64,000 nucleotides of DNA, from contig NZ_LWQT01000037.1 of the NCBI RefSeq assembly GCF_001650715.1, forward strand, positions 62,001 to 126,000, given 5' to 3'. Both the position numbers and the translations under genes were made by a program. The notes below the pieces were generated by a model. That model made no database searches. It worked only from the letters and a program-made list of their open reading frames with translations, and was not told the DNA's origin. The stretch is from Paramagnetospirillum marisnigri. Lineage in GTDB: Bacteria > Pseudomonadota > Alphaproteobacteria > Rhodospirillales > Magnetospirillaceae. Positions 1 to 7,839 of the stretch are shown here, in pieces (position 1 is the first letter of the stretch; every line of letters starts with the position of its first letter).

Positions 1-1877
1 GTGCTGGTCAATCCGCCCAGTTGGGTGGTGCTTATACCCGCCAAGCCGGTACTGGTCCACATGCGGGACTGGGTGGTGGTCATGGCCCCGATCTGGGTGC
101 TGGTCAGGCCCAATATCTGGGTGGCGGTCAAGTCGTCCAGTTGAGTGGTGGTCAGCGCCCTGATCTGGGCGGTGCTCATGGCTCCCAACTGGGTCGGGGT
201 CAGGCCGTCGAAGGCGGTGGTGCTGAAGGCGGCGATCTGGGTGGTGGTGAAGCCGCCGACCTGGGTGGTGCTGAACTCTCCCATCTGGGTCGAGGTGAAG
301 CCCAGCAATTGGGCGCTGGTCAGGGTCGCCAGCTGGGTTGCGGTCAATCCGTCCAACTGGGTGGTGGTCAGCGCCGCCAGTTCGGTGGTGGTGAAGGCCT
401 TGATCTGGGTCGCGCCCAGCACCCCCATCTGGGTACTGGTCAAGCCCGCCAGCTGGGTGGTGGTCATGGCCGCCAACTGACCGGCATTCAGGCCGGTGAC
501 CTGGGTGGTGGTCAGGGCGGCGATCTGGGTCTCGCTCACCGTCGCCAATTGGGTGGCGCTCATGACCGACAGCGCGGTCGTGGTCAATCCGGCGGCCTGG
601 GTGGTGGTCAGCGCCGCCAGCTGGGTGCTGGTGAGCGCCTTGGCCTGGGTGGTGGTGATGGCGCCAAGCCCGGTGCTGGTCAGACCCGCCAACTGGGTGG
701 TGGTCAAGGCCGCCAGCCCGACCACGCTCAGCCCCTTCACCTGGGTGGTGGTCAGCGCCGACAGTTCGGTGGTGGTGATCCCGGCCAGGGCGGTGGTGGT
801 CAGCGCCCCCAACTGGGTCGAACTCAGCCCCGCCAGTTGGGTGGTAGTCAGCGCGCCGAGCACGGTGGAGGTCATGGCGGCCACGGCGGTAGCCCGCAGA
901 TTGGCCAGTTGGGAACTGGTCAGGCCCGCCAGTTGGGTGGTGGTCAGCGCCGCCACTTCCTCGGTGCCCAGGCCCATGGCCTGGCTGGTGGTCAGTCCGC
1001 CCAGGTCGGTTTCGGTCAGGGCCGCCAGTTGGGTGGTATTCAAGGCGGTCAGCTGCGACGAGGTCAGGCCCGCCAACTGCCCCGCGCTCAGGGCATCCAC
1101 CTGGGTGCTGGTCAAGCCGCCGATGGCGGTGGTGCTCAGGCCGCCGAGCTGGGTCGCGCTCAGGCCGCCCAGTTGGGTGGTGGTCAGCGCCGCCATCTGA
1201 CCCGAGGTCAGGCCCGCCATGCCCGCCGCCGACAGTCCCGACAGCTGGGTCGAGCTCAGCGCCGCCAGTTGGGTGGTGGTCATCACCGCCAGGCAACTGG
1301 CGGTCAGACCCCCGGCCTGGGTACTGGTCAGACCCGCCAGGGTGGTGGTTGTCAGGGTCGAGGCCAAGGTGGTGGACAGGCCCGCCATCTGGGTGATCGC
1401 CAAGCCACCGAGCTGGGTGGTGGTCAGGGCATCCAGGGTGGTGGTGGTCACGCCCCGGATCTGGGTGGTGGTCAAGGCCCCGAGCTGGGCCGGGCTCAAA
1501 CTCGCCAATTGGGTGGTGGTCAACGCCGCCAGTTCGGTGCTGGTCAGCCCCTTCATCTGCTGGGTGCTCAGAACCGCCAGCTCGGCCACCTCGATGGCCT
1601 GGACCTGGGCGGCGGTCAGCACCGCCAGTTGGGACGAGCTGAAGCCCATCTGACCCGGACTAAGCGCCGTGATCTGGGTGGTGGTCAGCCCCGCCATCTG
1701 GCTGGTGGACAACCGCGACAGCTGGGTGCTGCTCATGGCGCCGATGGCGGTAGTGGTGAAGGCGCCGATCTGGGTGGTGGTGAGCGCGCGGAAATCCGTG
1801 GCCGACATCCCCGAGACCGCCGTGGTGGTCAGGTTGGATATCTGGGTGGCGGTGAGATAGGAAACCGGCGAGACCAC
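1..1877 (-). CDS. Octapeptide-repeat protein, partial (C-terminus beyond the window)
   Basis: The minus-strand frame stays open from a GTG at 1877 to the window edge (625 codons). After a short MVSPVSY start it consists of about 75 copies of an 8-residue unit, roughly L-[TS]-[TAS]-[TA]-Q-[LIV]-x-[AG] (for example LTTTQLAA, LTSTQIGA, FSTTQVGG), each encoded by 24 bp. A TGA lies two codons upstream of the GTG and a GGGG run about nine bases upstream could serve as ribosome site. No signal peptide or membrane segment is visible, and only one Cys is present. Such Thr/Gln/Leu repeats suggest a solenoid or fibrous surface or exported protein; a secretion signal, if any, would be in the unseen C-terminus. 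I do not recognise a named family. The frame is certain; the function is unknown. Confidence 0.8.
   Translation of the reverse strand, partial: MVSPVSYLTATQISNLTTTAVSGMSATDFRALTTTQIGAFTTTAIGAMSSTQLSRLSTSQMAGLTTTQITALSPGQMGFSSSQLAVLTAAQVQAIEVAELAVLSTQQMKGLTSTELAALTTTQLASLSPAQLGALTTTQIRGVTTTTLDALTTTQLGGLAITQMAGLSTTLASTLTTTTLAGLTSTQAGGLTASCLAVMTTTQLAALSSTQLSGLSAAGMAGLTSGQMAALTTTQLGGLSATQLGGLSTTAIGGLTSTQVDALSAGQLAGLTSSQLTALNTTQLAALTETDLGGLTTSQAMGLGTEEVAALTTTQLAGLTSSQLANLRATAVAAMTSTVLGALTTTQLAGLSSTQLGALTTTALAGITTTELSALTTTQVKGLSVVGLAALTTTQLAGLTSTGLGAITTTQAKALTSTQLAALTTTQAAGLTTTALSVMSATQLATVSETQIAALTTTQVTGLNAGQLAAMTTTQLAGLTSTQMGVLGATQIKAFTTTELAALTTTQLDGLTATQLATLTSAQLLGFTSTQMGEFSTTQVGGFTTTQIAAFSTTAFDGLTPTQLGAMSTAQIRALTTTQLDDLTATQILGLTSTQIGAMTTTQSRMWTSTGLAGISTTQLGGLTS
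21..1877. repeat. 24-bp tandem repeat array (octapeptide-coding)
   Basis: The DNA repeats with a 24-base period, a typical plus-strand unit being ctgggtggtggtcagcgccg with variations. Copies are diverged at the codons for positions 6-8 of the unit but nearly fixed over the ACC-ACC-CAG core, as expected of a coding repeat under selection. There are no unique spacers between units, so this is not a CRISPR. Confidence 0.85.
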
Positions 1878-1959
1878 GGATCAAGACCCCAGCGGACGGA
1901 AGGGCACTTTCCCGTTTAGCAGACACAGCCTTAAAGCGTGGTTAACCGGAATAGTTTCG

Positions 1960-2301
1960 TCAGATGATCTTACCCTCGCCGCTCTCGAACACCCCCGAGA
2001 CATCCGAGAGGTAGGAGCGTAGCGAGCGGCGGTCCAGCAGCTTGTCCTGGGCGGCGGCGGGCAGGTCGGTGAAAGCGATGATCCGTTTCTCGATCAGTAC
2101 CGCCACCAGATCCTCGACCACGCGGATGAAGCCCAGGTCGGAGGCGAGGAAGCGCGTGGACGCCCGATCGCCCGCCGTGTCGCGGAACAGGAAGTCCAGC
2201 ACGTCGGGATGGCTGGCGGGCAGGCTTTCGGTCGCCTCCTCCACCGGCGCTTCCGACAGTCCGACCACCTTGCCGGAGGCATCGCGGCTGACATAGGGCA
2301 T
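1960..2301 (-). CDS. Small conserved protein, 'tryptophan synthase subunit beta like' family
   Basis: 113 residues, starting MPYVSRDASGKVV. The second half holds the conserved blocks DLGFIRVVEDLVAVLIEKR and FTDLPAAAQDKLLDRR that mark a small proteobacterial family usually given the misleading name 'tryptophan synthase subunit beta like protein'. It is far too short to be TrpB and has no pyridoxal-phosphate lysine motif, so the name reflects database history and not an activity. It is soluble and mostly helical, with no Cys. It ends 82 bases before the start of the repeat protein on the same strand, so the two could share a transcript. Function unknown. Confidence 0.75.
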   Translation of the reverse strand: MPYVSRDASGKVVGLSEAPVEEATESLPASHPDVLDFLFRDTAGDRASTRFLASDLGFIRVVEDLVAVLIEKRIIAFTDLPAAAQDKLLDRRSLRSYLSDVSGVFESGEGKII

Positions 2302-2396
2302 CTGGCGTCCTCTCCCTGGTTGCCCAAGGCACTCTATCGCCGATGCACCCGGCGGTCCACGGGAAGCACCCGTGAACCGCCGGAACCGTGTCAGGC

Positions 2397-2960
2397 CTAC
2401 CGGGTCCAGCGCGCCGCCGTCTCGGCCACCCGGCGGCCCAGATGCTCGGCGGTCTTGCGGTCTGCGGCGGTGACGCCCTCGGGGCCCTGGTCGGAATTGG
2501 CCTGGGCCATGACGCCGAGGAAGCTGCCCAGCCGGTTCAGGTCCTCGACGCTGCCCTTGCTGGAATTATTGCCCGGCAGCAGGTCGATACCCACCCAGAT
2601 CATGCCGTGCTGGGCGGCGAACACCGCCAGCTGGTTCAAGGTGGACAACTTGTCGCCGCTCTGGCTGGCCGAAACGGTGAAACCCGCCGCCACCTTGTTG
2701 GCCCAGCCGCGGCCGTACCAGATCTTGCTGGACCACTCCATGAACTCTTTGAACTTGGCGCTGGCCGAGCCCATATAGGTCGGCGAGCCGAACACGATGG
2801 CGTCGGCGGCGTTGAGAATATCCGCCTTGGCCTCCGCCTCCTCGGCTCCAATCAGATGAACCTGGGCTCCGGCGACGGAGCCCGCACCGGTGGCGACCGC
2901 CTCGGCCAGGGCCTTGGTGTGGCCGTAGCCGGAATGATAGACGATGGCGATGGATGTCAT
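2397..2960 (-). CDS. Flavodoxin-family FMN protein (WrbA-like NAD(P)H:quinone oxidoreductase)
   Basis: 187 residues starting MTSIAIVYHSGYGHT at an ATG preceded by AAGGAGA. The N-terminal loop HSGYGHTKALAEAV is the FMN-phosphate loop of the flavodoxin fold, and GSPTYMGSASAKFKEFM near residue 78 is the second FMN-contact loop. These are shared with WrbA and related two-electron quinone reductases, which protect against quinone and electrophile stress. The open frame extends further upstream, but the ribosome site and the flavodoxin start fix the ATG at 2960. The Rrf2 regulator lies directly upstream on the same strand, and a 12-base motif is shared by both promoters, so Rrf2 control is likely. 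The electron donor and exact substrate cannot be told. Confidence 0.85.
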   Translation of the reverse strand: MTSIAIVYHSGYGHTKALAEAVATGAGSVAGAQVHLIGAEEAEAKADILNAADAIVFGSPTYMGSASAKFKEFMEWSSKIWYGRGWANKVAAGFTVSASQSGDKLSTLNQLAVFAAQHGMIWVGIDLLPGNNSSKGSVEDLNRLGSFLGVMAQANSDQGPEGVTAADRKTAEHLGRRVAETAARWTR

Positions 2961-2986
2961 GGCACTCTCCTTGTAACTGTTACCGG

Positions 2987-2998
2987 TTCGATTACATA
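2987..2998. promoter_or_regulatory. Putative Rrf2 operator, copy 1 (flavodoxin promoter)
   Basis: The 12-mer TTCGATTACATA lies 27-38 bases upstream of the flavodoxin start. The same 12-mer occurs in reverse orientation at 3448-3459, just ahead of the rrf2 gene. A small inverted repeat GTAACTGTTAC (2973-2983) sits beside it. Assignment to Rrf2 is an inference from the shared motif and gene order. Confidence 0.5.
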
Positions 2999-3015
2999 AA
3001 TCCACAAAAAAATAG

Positions 3016-3441
3016 TCACTTCTCTGCGGCAGCCAGGGCACCCGTGACCTCGGCCAGGGTGGTGGTGGCCAGCACCGCCTCCTTGGCGGCCTCGGCCCGG
3101 TCCATGACGCGGACCAGCACCGACTGGATGTTGCGCCCCACCGGACAGGCCGGATTGGGCGGTTGGTGGTGCAAGGCGGGGCCGTCATCGGCCTCCACCG
3201 CGCGGTGAATATCCAGCAGGCTGATCCGCTCGGGCGAGCGGGCCAGGGTGGAACCGCCGTTGCTGCCCCGGCTGGACGCCACCAGACCGGCCTTGGCCAG
3301 GGCCGACAGCAGGCGGCGCACCACCACTGGATTGGTGTTGACGCTGCCCGCGATCCAATCCGAGGTCAGGGCCTGCCCCGGGCTGGTGGCCAGCAGGGAG
3401 GCGATATGGACCGCGACGGCGAATTTGCAGCTTCTGGACAT
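3016..3441 (-). CDS. Rrf2-family transcriptional regulator
   Basis: 141 residues from MSRSCKFAVAVHIASLL. The winged helix-turn-helix typical of Rrf2 proteins is clear: TSDWIAGSVNTNPVVVRRLL recognition region, then the wing ASSRGSNGGSTLARSPERISLLDI. The C-terminal block CPVGRNIQSVLVRVMDRAE is typical of the subgroup that controls flavodoxin/quinone-reductase and NmrA-like genes. It lacks the three-Cys Fe-S cluster motif of IscR/NsrR; it has one Cys near the N-terminus and one in CPVG, so a thiol switch is possible. A longer upstream frame exists, but homology starts at this Met. It is divergent from the LysE gene and upstream of the flavodoxin gene. Confidence 0.85.
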   Translation of the reverse strand: MSRSCKFAVAVHIASLLATSPGQALTSDWIAGSVNTNPVVVRRLLSALAKAGLVASSRGSNGGSTLARSPERISLLDIHRAVEADDGPALHHQPPNPACPVGRNIQSVLVRVMDRAEAAKEAVLATTTLAEVTGALAAAEK

Positions 3442-3447
3442 GGGATA

Positions 3448-3459
3448 TATGTAATCGAA
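3448..3459. promoter_or_regulatory. Putative Rrf2 operator, copy 2 (rrf2/lysE divergent region)
   Basis: TATGTAATCGAA, the reverse complement of the motif in the flavodoxin promoter, ends seven bases upstream of the rrf2 start codon, where bound protein would block ribosome access or transcription of its own gene. It may also affect the divergent LysE gene. Confidence 0.5.
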
Positions 3460-3545
3460 TCTGTTTCCAATTGCAAGCCTCTTGCTCCGACATCCGATTG
3501 CCGCCACGCTGGCGCGACCATTCGCCCCCAGGAAAGGGCCTCCAT

Positions 3546-4163
3546 ATGACCCTGGAATTTCTCCTGACCTCGCTGATCATCGTCGCCTCGCCGGGGACTG
3601 GCGTGGTCTTCACCCTGGCGGCGGGTCTGTCGCGCGGCAGGCGGGCCAGCGTGGTGGCGGCGTTCGGCTGTACCCTGGGCATCGTGCCGCACATGGCCGC
3701 CGCCATCCTGGGACTGGCGGCACTGCTGCACGCCAGCGCCGTCGCCTTCGAGGTCTTCAAATATCTGGGCGTCGCCTATCTGCTCTACATGGCCTGGGAC
3801 GCCCTGCGCGCCAACGGCTCACTCGACATGACGGGCGAGGAGGAGATGGGCCAGCGATCCGACCTCCAGGTCACCGTCACTGCCGTGCTGATCAACATCC
3901 TCAACCCCAAGCTGTCCATCTTCTTCATGGCCTTCCTGCCCCAGTTCATCAATGTCGGCGAAGCCGCTCCGGTAGCCCGCATGCTGGAACTCAGCGCGGT
4001 ATTCATGGCCATGACCTTCGTGGTTTTCGTTGGTTACGGCCTGTTCGCCGCCGCCATCCGCCATCGCATCGTGTCGCGCCCGGCCATCCTGACCTGGATG
4101 CGGCGCGGCTTCGCGGGCGCCTTCGTTGCCCTGGGGGCAAAGCTGGCGCTTTCCGAACGCTAG
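3546..4163 (+). CDS. LysE-family amino-acid/metabolite exporter
   Basis: 205 residues with about six hydrophobic segments and the LysE/RhtB layout: N-terminal helix MTLEFLLTSLIIVASPGTGVV with the conserved SPGP-like turn (here SPGTG), a basic loop SRGRRAS, then the cytoplasmic loop and the NPK motif (ILNPKLSIFFMAFLPQF) before the second half. Family members export amino acids or small metabolites across the inner membrane using the proton gradient. The start ATG follows AGGAAAGGG at a normal distance. It is transcribed away from rrf2. Substrate unknown. Confidence 0.85.
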   Translation: MTLEFLLTSLIIVASPGTGVVFTLAAGLSRGRRASVVAAFGCTLGIVPHMAAAILGLAALLHASAVAFEVFKYLGVAYLLYMAWDALRANGSLDMTGEEEMGQRSDLQVTVTAVLINILNPKLSIFFMAFLPQFINVGEAAPVARMLELSAVFMAMTFVVFVGYGLFAAAIRHRIVSRPAILTWMRRGFAGAFVALGAKLALSER

Positions 4164-4204
4164 GCAGGTTTGACTCCCGCGCCGGGGAGGTGTAGCCAAG
4201 GGCC

Positions 4205-6019
4205 ATGGCTCCTCCTCCCCTCCTCGCTCTGCGCGACGTTCGCCTGACCTTCGGCGGCAAGCCGCTGTTCGAAGGCGTCACCACCTGGGTCGCCAAGGGC
4301 GACAAGACCTGTCTGGTCGGCCGCAACGGCTCGGGCAAGTCGACCTTGCTCAAGGTGCTGGCGGGCGAAATCGCCCCCGATTCCGGCGAACGCTTCGTCC
4401 AGCCCGGCGCCCGCATCGCGGTGCTGCCCCAGGACCCCATCATCATCGCCCCAACCGTGGCCGACTATGTCGCCCAGGGACTTTTGCCCGACGAGCGCGA
4501 CCAGATGTTCCGCGTCGACGCGGTACTGGACGCGGTGGGCATCGACGGCAGCCGCGACCCGGTGGCGCTGTCGGGCGGCGAGGGCCGCCGCGCCGCCCTG
4601 GCCCGCGCCCTGGTGGGCCAGCCCGACGCTCTGCTGCTGGACGAGCCCACCAACCATCTCGACCTGCCCACCATCCTGTGGCTGGAGGAGTGGCTGAAAT
4701 CCTATGGCGGCGCCCTGGTGGTGATCAGCCACGACCGCCGCTTCCTCGACAATGTCTCGAAGCAGACCCTGTGGCTGGAGCGCGGCCTGGTGCGCCGCGC
4801 CGAATGGGGCTTCTCCCGCTTCCCCCAGTGGCAGGAAGAGGTCTATGCCGCAGAGGAAGCCGAACTGGCCCGCATGAACACCCATCTGCGCCAGGAACTG
4901 CACTGGCTGTCGCGGGGCGTCACCGCGCGGCGCAAGCGCAACATGGGACGGCGCCGGGCGCTGGACGTGCTGCGCAAGGAGAGGGCCGAGACCAAGACCG
5001 CCCTGCTCAACAGCGCCCGCCAGGCCGCCCTGGCCGCCGAATCCGGGGAAATTTCGGGTCGGCTGGTGATCGAGGCCAAGGATGTCGGCAAGCGCTTCGG
5101 CGACAAGCTGATCTGCGAGGGCTTTTCCACCCGCATCCTGCGCGGTGACCGGGTCGGGCTGATCGGCCCCAACGGCGCGGGCAAGACCACCATTCTCAAG
5201 ATGCTGACAGGTGAATTGGAACCGGATTCCGGTCTGGTCCGCCTCGGCACCAATCTGGAGGCCGCCTATTTCGACCAGCGCCGCGCCGCGCTGGACCCCG
5301 AGCTCAGCGTCTGGGACACCCTGACCGACGGGCGCGGCGACAATGTCTGGGTGCGGGGACGGCCGCAGCACGTGGTCGGCTATATGAAGGACTTCCTGTT
5401 CTCGGAAGCCCAGGCCCGCACCCCGGTCAAGGCCTTGTCGGGCGGCGAGCGCAACCGGCTGCTGCTGGCCAAGCTGCTGGCCAAGCCGTCCAACCTGCTG
5501 ATCCTGGACGAGCCCACCAACGACCTGGACATGGACACCCTGGACCTGCTGGAAGAGGTGCTGGCCGACTATGACGGCACCCTGCTGGTGGTCAGCCACG
5601 ACCGCGACTTCCTCGACCGGCTGGTGACCAGCGTCATCGCGGTGGAAGGCGACGGCGAGGTGATGGAATATGCGGGCGGCTATTCCGACTATCTCAACCA
5701 GCGCCCGACCAAGGACGATAAGGCGGCGCCCCGCCCCGCCCCCAAGCCCCAGGCCCAGCCCAAGCCGCAAAGCCCCCGCAACCGCCTGTCCTATAACGAG
5801 GCCCGCGAGCTGGACCAGCTTCCCGGCAAGATGGAGGCTTTGAGCGCCGAAATCGCCCGGCTGGAAGCCGATCTGGCCGATCCGGCGCTCTATTCCCGCG
5901 ATCCCGCCAAGTTCCAGAAATTCGCCGCCCGGGTCGATGCCGCCCGCGCCGAGTTGGAGTCCGCCGAGGAGCGCTGGCTGGAATTGGAGGCCAAGCGGGA
6001 AGAGGCGGCGGGGAAATAA
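4205..6019 (+). CDS. uup: ABC-F ATPase, Uup-like
   Basis: 604 residues with two ABC modules and no membrane segments. Module 1: Walker A GRNGSGKST, signature LSGGEGRRAALARAL, Walker B LLLDEPTNHLD. Module 2 (from about residue 290): Walker A GPNGAGKTT, signature LSGGERNRLLLAKLL, Walker B LILDEPTNDLD followed by MDTLDLLEE, which is typical of Uup. A C-terminal coiled-coil arm (about 535-604) is also a Uup feature. ABC-F proteins act on ribosomes or, for Uup, influence precise transposon excision and ribosome assembly. The stop overlaps the next start (TAATG), so it heads an operon with the EamA transporter and the amidase. Confidence 0.9.
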   Translation: MAPPPLLALRDVRLTFGGKPLFEGVTTWVAKGDKTCLVGRNGSGKSTLLKVLAGEIAPDSGERFVQPGARIAVLPQDPIIIAPTVADYVAQGLLPDERDQMFRVDAVLDAVGIDGSRDPVALSGGEGRRAALARALVGQPDALLLDEPTNHLDLPTILWLEEWLKSYGGALVVISHDRRFLDNVSKQTLWLERGLVRRAEWGFSRFPQWQEEVYAAEEAELARMNTHLRQELHWLSRGVTARRKRNMGRRRALDVLRKERAETKTALLNSARQAALAAESGEISGRLVIEAKDVGKRFGDKLICEGFSTRILRGDRVGLIGPNGAGKTTILKMLTGELEPDSGLVRLGTNLEAAYFDQRRAALDPELSVWDTLTDGRGDNVWVRGRPQHVVGYMKDFLFSEAQARTPVKALSGGERNRLLLAKLLAKPSNLLILDEPTNDLDMDTLDLLEEVLADYDGTLLVVSHDRDFLDRLVTSVIAVEGDGEVMEYAGGYSDYLNQRPTKDDKAAPRPAPKPQAQPKPQSPRNRLSYNEARELDQLPGKMEALSAEIARLEADLADPALYSRDPAKFQKFAARVDAARAELESAEERWLELEAKREEAAGK

Positions 6020-6894
6020 TGCCCCGCTTCACTCCCGCCGACTGGATCGCCGCCCTGGCCGTCTCGCTGCTGTGGGGCGGCAATGTGGTGGCGGTCAAGA
6101 TGGCGACCCTGTCGCTGCCCCCCTTCCTGCTGACCGGCATGCGCTTTGCCCTGGTGGCGCTGGTGCTGGCGCCGCTGTTCCGTCCCGCCGCCGGGCAATT
6201 GCCGGGTATCCTGCGGCTGGCGGTGGTGCTGGGCATCGGTCATTTCGGCCTGCTGTTCGCCGCCATCGACGGCATGGATTCCGCCAGCGCCGGTATCGCC
6301 GTGCAACTGTCCACCCCATTCAGCGCCGTGGTCGCCTGGATCGCCTATCGCGAGGTACTGGGCTGGGCCAGATTCGTGGGCATGGCGGTGGCCTTCGCGG
6401 GGGTGGTGGTGCTGGCGGGCGAGCCCCATGTCACCAGCCTGCTGCCCATCATGCTGATGAGCGCCAGCACCCTGGCCTGGGCGGTGTCCAACGTCATGAT
6501 CAAGGGGGTCGGGCCGGTGGACCCACTGGCCATCAATGGCTGGGTGGCGCTGTTCTCCTTTCCCATGCTGCTGGCCATCTCCGCCCTGACCGAAAGCGAT
6601 CATCTCGCCCGTATCCAGGCCACCGACACCGCCGGATGGGCCGGACTGGCCTATACCACTATCGGCTCGACCCTGATCGCCTATACATTGTGGTATCGGC
6701 TGGTGGCCAAGCACTCGCTGAACCGGGTGGTGCCCTTCACCCTGCTGGGGCCGGGAGTGGGGCTGTTCGGCGGCGTTCTGCTGCTGGGCGAGCCGCTGAC
6801 CTGGCACAAGCTGCTGGGCTGCGCCCTGACGGTGGGCGGCGTGGCGGTGATCCAGCTATGGCCCAAGCCCAAGGCCGAGGAGGCGACGTCATGA
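6019..6894 (+). CDS. EamA/DMT-family transporter
   Basis: 291 residues with ten predicted membrane helices arranged as two EamA repeats of five; the first begins DWIAALAVSLLWGGNVVAVK and the second LMSASTLAWAVSNVMIKGV. The conserved Trp-Gly-x-Asn turn of the first helix is present. Family members export or import metabolites such as amino acids and drugs; the substrate is not deducible. The ATG overlaps the stop of the Uup gene by one base and the gene's own TGA overlaps the next ATG (ATGA), indicating translational coupling in a three-gene operon. Confidence 0.87.
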   Translation: MPRFTPADWIAALAVSLLWGGNVVAVKMATLSLPPFLLTGMRFALVALVLAPLFRPAAGQLPGILRLAVVLGIGHFGLLFAAIDGMDSASAGIAVQLSTPFSAVVAWIAYREVLGWARFVGMAVAFAGVVVLAGEPHVTSLLPIMLMSASTLAWAVSNVMIKGVGPVDPLAINGWVALFSFPMLLAISALTESDHLARIQATDTAGWAGLAYTTIGSTLIAYTLWYRLVAKHSLNRVVPFTLLGPGVGLFGGVLLLGEPLTWHKLLGCALTVGGVAVIQLWPKPKAEEATS

Positions 6895-7568
6895 CTCCCA
6901 TCCCCCACCCCTCGCCCAATTTCGGCCCCCGCCAGGGAAGCACCGTCGACATGCTGGTGCTGCACTATACCGGCATGCCCGACGGCCCGTCCGCCCTGGC
7001 CCGGCTGTGCGACCCCAAGACCGAGGTCAGCGCCCATTACCTGATCGAGGAGGATGGACGCGTCTTCGCCCTGGTGCCCGAGGACCAGCGGGCCTGGCAC
7101 GCGGGCAAGTCGTGGTGGCGGGGCGAGACCGACATCAATTCCCGGTCCATCGGCATCGAACTGGTCAATCCCGGCCACGAATTCGGCTATCGCGCCTTCC
7201 CGGAGGCCCAGATCGCGGCGCTGGTGGACTTGGCCCAAGCTATCCTGACCCGCTGGCCGATTGCGGCCCGCAACGTGGTGGGCCATTCCGATATCGCGCC
7301 CACCCGCAAGGAGGACCCCGGCGAGCTGTTCCCCTGGAAGGACTTGGCGGAGGTCCATGGCATCGGCCTGTGGCCCTGCGGCGAGCCCACCGAACTGCCC
7401 CCCGATCATGTGCTGTTGGCCGGGCTGGCCCATGTGGGCTACGACATCCACGATCCCAAGGCGGCGCTGACCGCATTCCAGCGCCATTTCCGCCCCTGGA
7501 AAGTGGACGGCCACACCGATGCGGAATCGGTGGGCCGCCTGCGCGCCTTGATGCGGATTTTGAGATAG
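6891..7568 (+). CDS. N-acetylmuramoyl-L-alanine amidase, AmpD-like
   Basis: 225 residues, amidase_2 domain at about 15-150 and a C-terminal peptidoglycan-binding-like helical segment (about 165-220). Zinc ligands expected of AmpD are visible: His in VLHYTGMP, His in VVGHSDIAPTRKEDPG and the acidic residue of that block. Conserved AWHAGKS and SIGIELVNPG also fit. The enzyme cleaves the MurNAc-lactyl to L-Ala bond. No signal peptide is seen, so a cytoplasmic wall-recycling role like AmpD is likely. It is the last gene of the uup operon and is followed by a strong hairpin terminator. Confidence 0.88.
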   Translation: MTPIPHPSPNFGPRQGSTVDMLVLHYTGMPDGPSALARLCDPKTEVSAHYLIEEDGRVFALVPEDQRAWHAGKSWWRGETDINSRSIGIELVNPGHEFGYRAFPEAQIAALVDLAQAILTRWPIAARNVVGHSDIAPTRKEDPGELFPWKDLAEVHGIGLWPCGEPTELPPDHVLLAGLAHVGYDIHDPKAALTAFQRHFRPWKVDGHTDAESVGRLRALMRILR

Positions 7569-7571
7569 GCG

Positions 7572-7630
7572 CCGGGGCCGTCAGGCCCCTTTTTGATCTC
7601 GCCCGGAGCCGTCAGGCCCCCTTCTTGATT
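7572..7630. repeat. Direct repeat of about 28 bp spanning terminator and tusA 3' end
   Basis: ccggggccgtcaggcccctt at 7572 and cccggagccgtcaggccccc at 7601 are near-identical and both continue into tt(t/c)ttgat(c/t)tc. The second copy contains the stop codon and last codons of tusA. Confidence 0.6.
7574..7594 (+). terminator. Rho-independent terminator after the amidase gene
   Basis: GGGGCC-GTCA-GGCCCC followed directly by TTTTT, six bases after the amidase stop codon. A near copy of this segment follows at 7601-7630. Confidence 0.8.
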
Positions 7631-7839
7631 TCAAAGGTATAGACGCCGGCCTCTTCCTTCTGGCTGACCAGGGTATTGCCGGTCTGGCGGCAGAAGGCGT
7701 CGAAATCCTTGACCGACCCGGGGTCGGTGGCGATGACCTCGAGCATGGCGCCATCGGCCAGTTCCTTGATGGCCTTCTTGGCCCGCAGGATGGGCAGCGG
7801 GCAATTCAGCCCCTTCACGTCCAGAACGGTGTTCGACAT
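7612..7839 (-). CDS. tusA: TusA-family sulfur carrier protein
   Basis: 75 residues, the standard TusA size. The CPLPILRAKKAI block at residues 13-24 contains the CPxP motif with the catalytic Cys that carries persulfide sulfur. The sandwich-fold end FCRQTGNTLVSQKEE is also typical. TusA proteins pass sulfur to tRNA thiolation, molybdenum cofactor synthesis, or, in sulfur oxidisers, between dissimilatory enzymes. Here it is divergent from soxY and soxZ, which suggests a link with sulfur-compound oxidation. The start ATG has a strong GGAGGAA upstream. Confidence 0.88.
   Translation of the reverse strand: MSNTVLDVKGLNCPLPILRAKKAIKELADGAMLEVIATDPGSVKDFDAFCRQTGNTLVSQKEEAGVYTFEIKKGA

Noticed and set aside
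1-1877. CRISPR array suggested by regular repeats
   Set aside because: Units are 24 bp, abut each other without spacers, and code in frame; no cas genes.
21-1919. 632-codon plus-strand open frame over the repeat array
   Set aside because: Its Gly/Gln/Arg-rich repeat is the antisense of the minus-strand octapeptide gene; the minus frame gives the regular hydrophobic pattern and a proper start, so this one is treated as a shadow (kept as a low-interest finding).
4160-5770. 536-codon minus-strand frame
   Set aside because: Lies antisense to the Uup ABC-F gene, with Gly/Gln/His/Val-rich composition typical of high-GC antisense frames.
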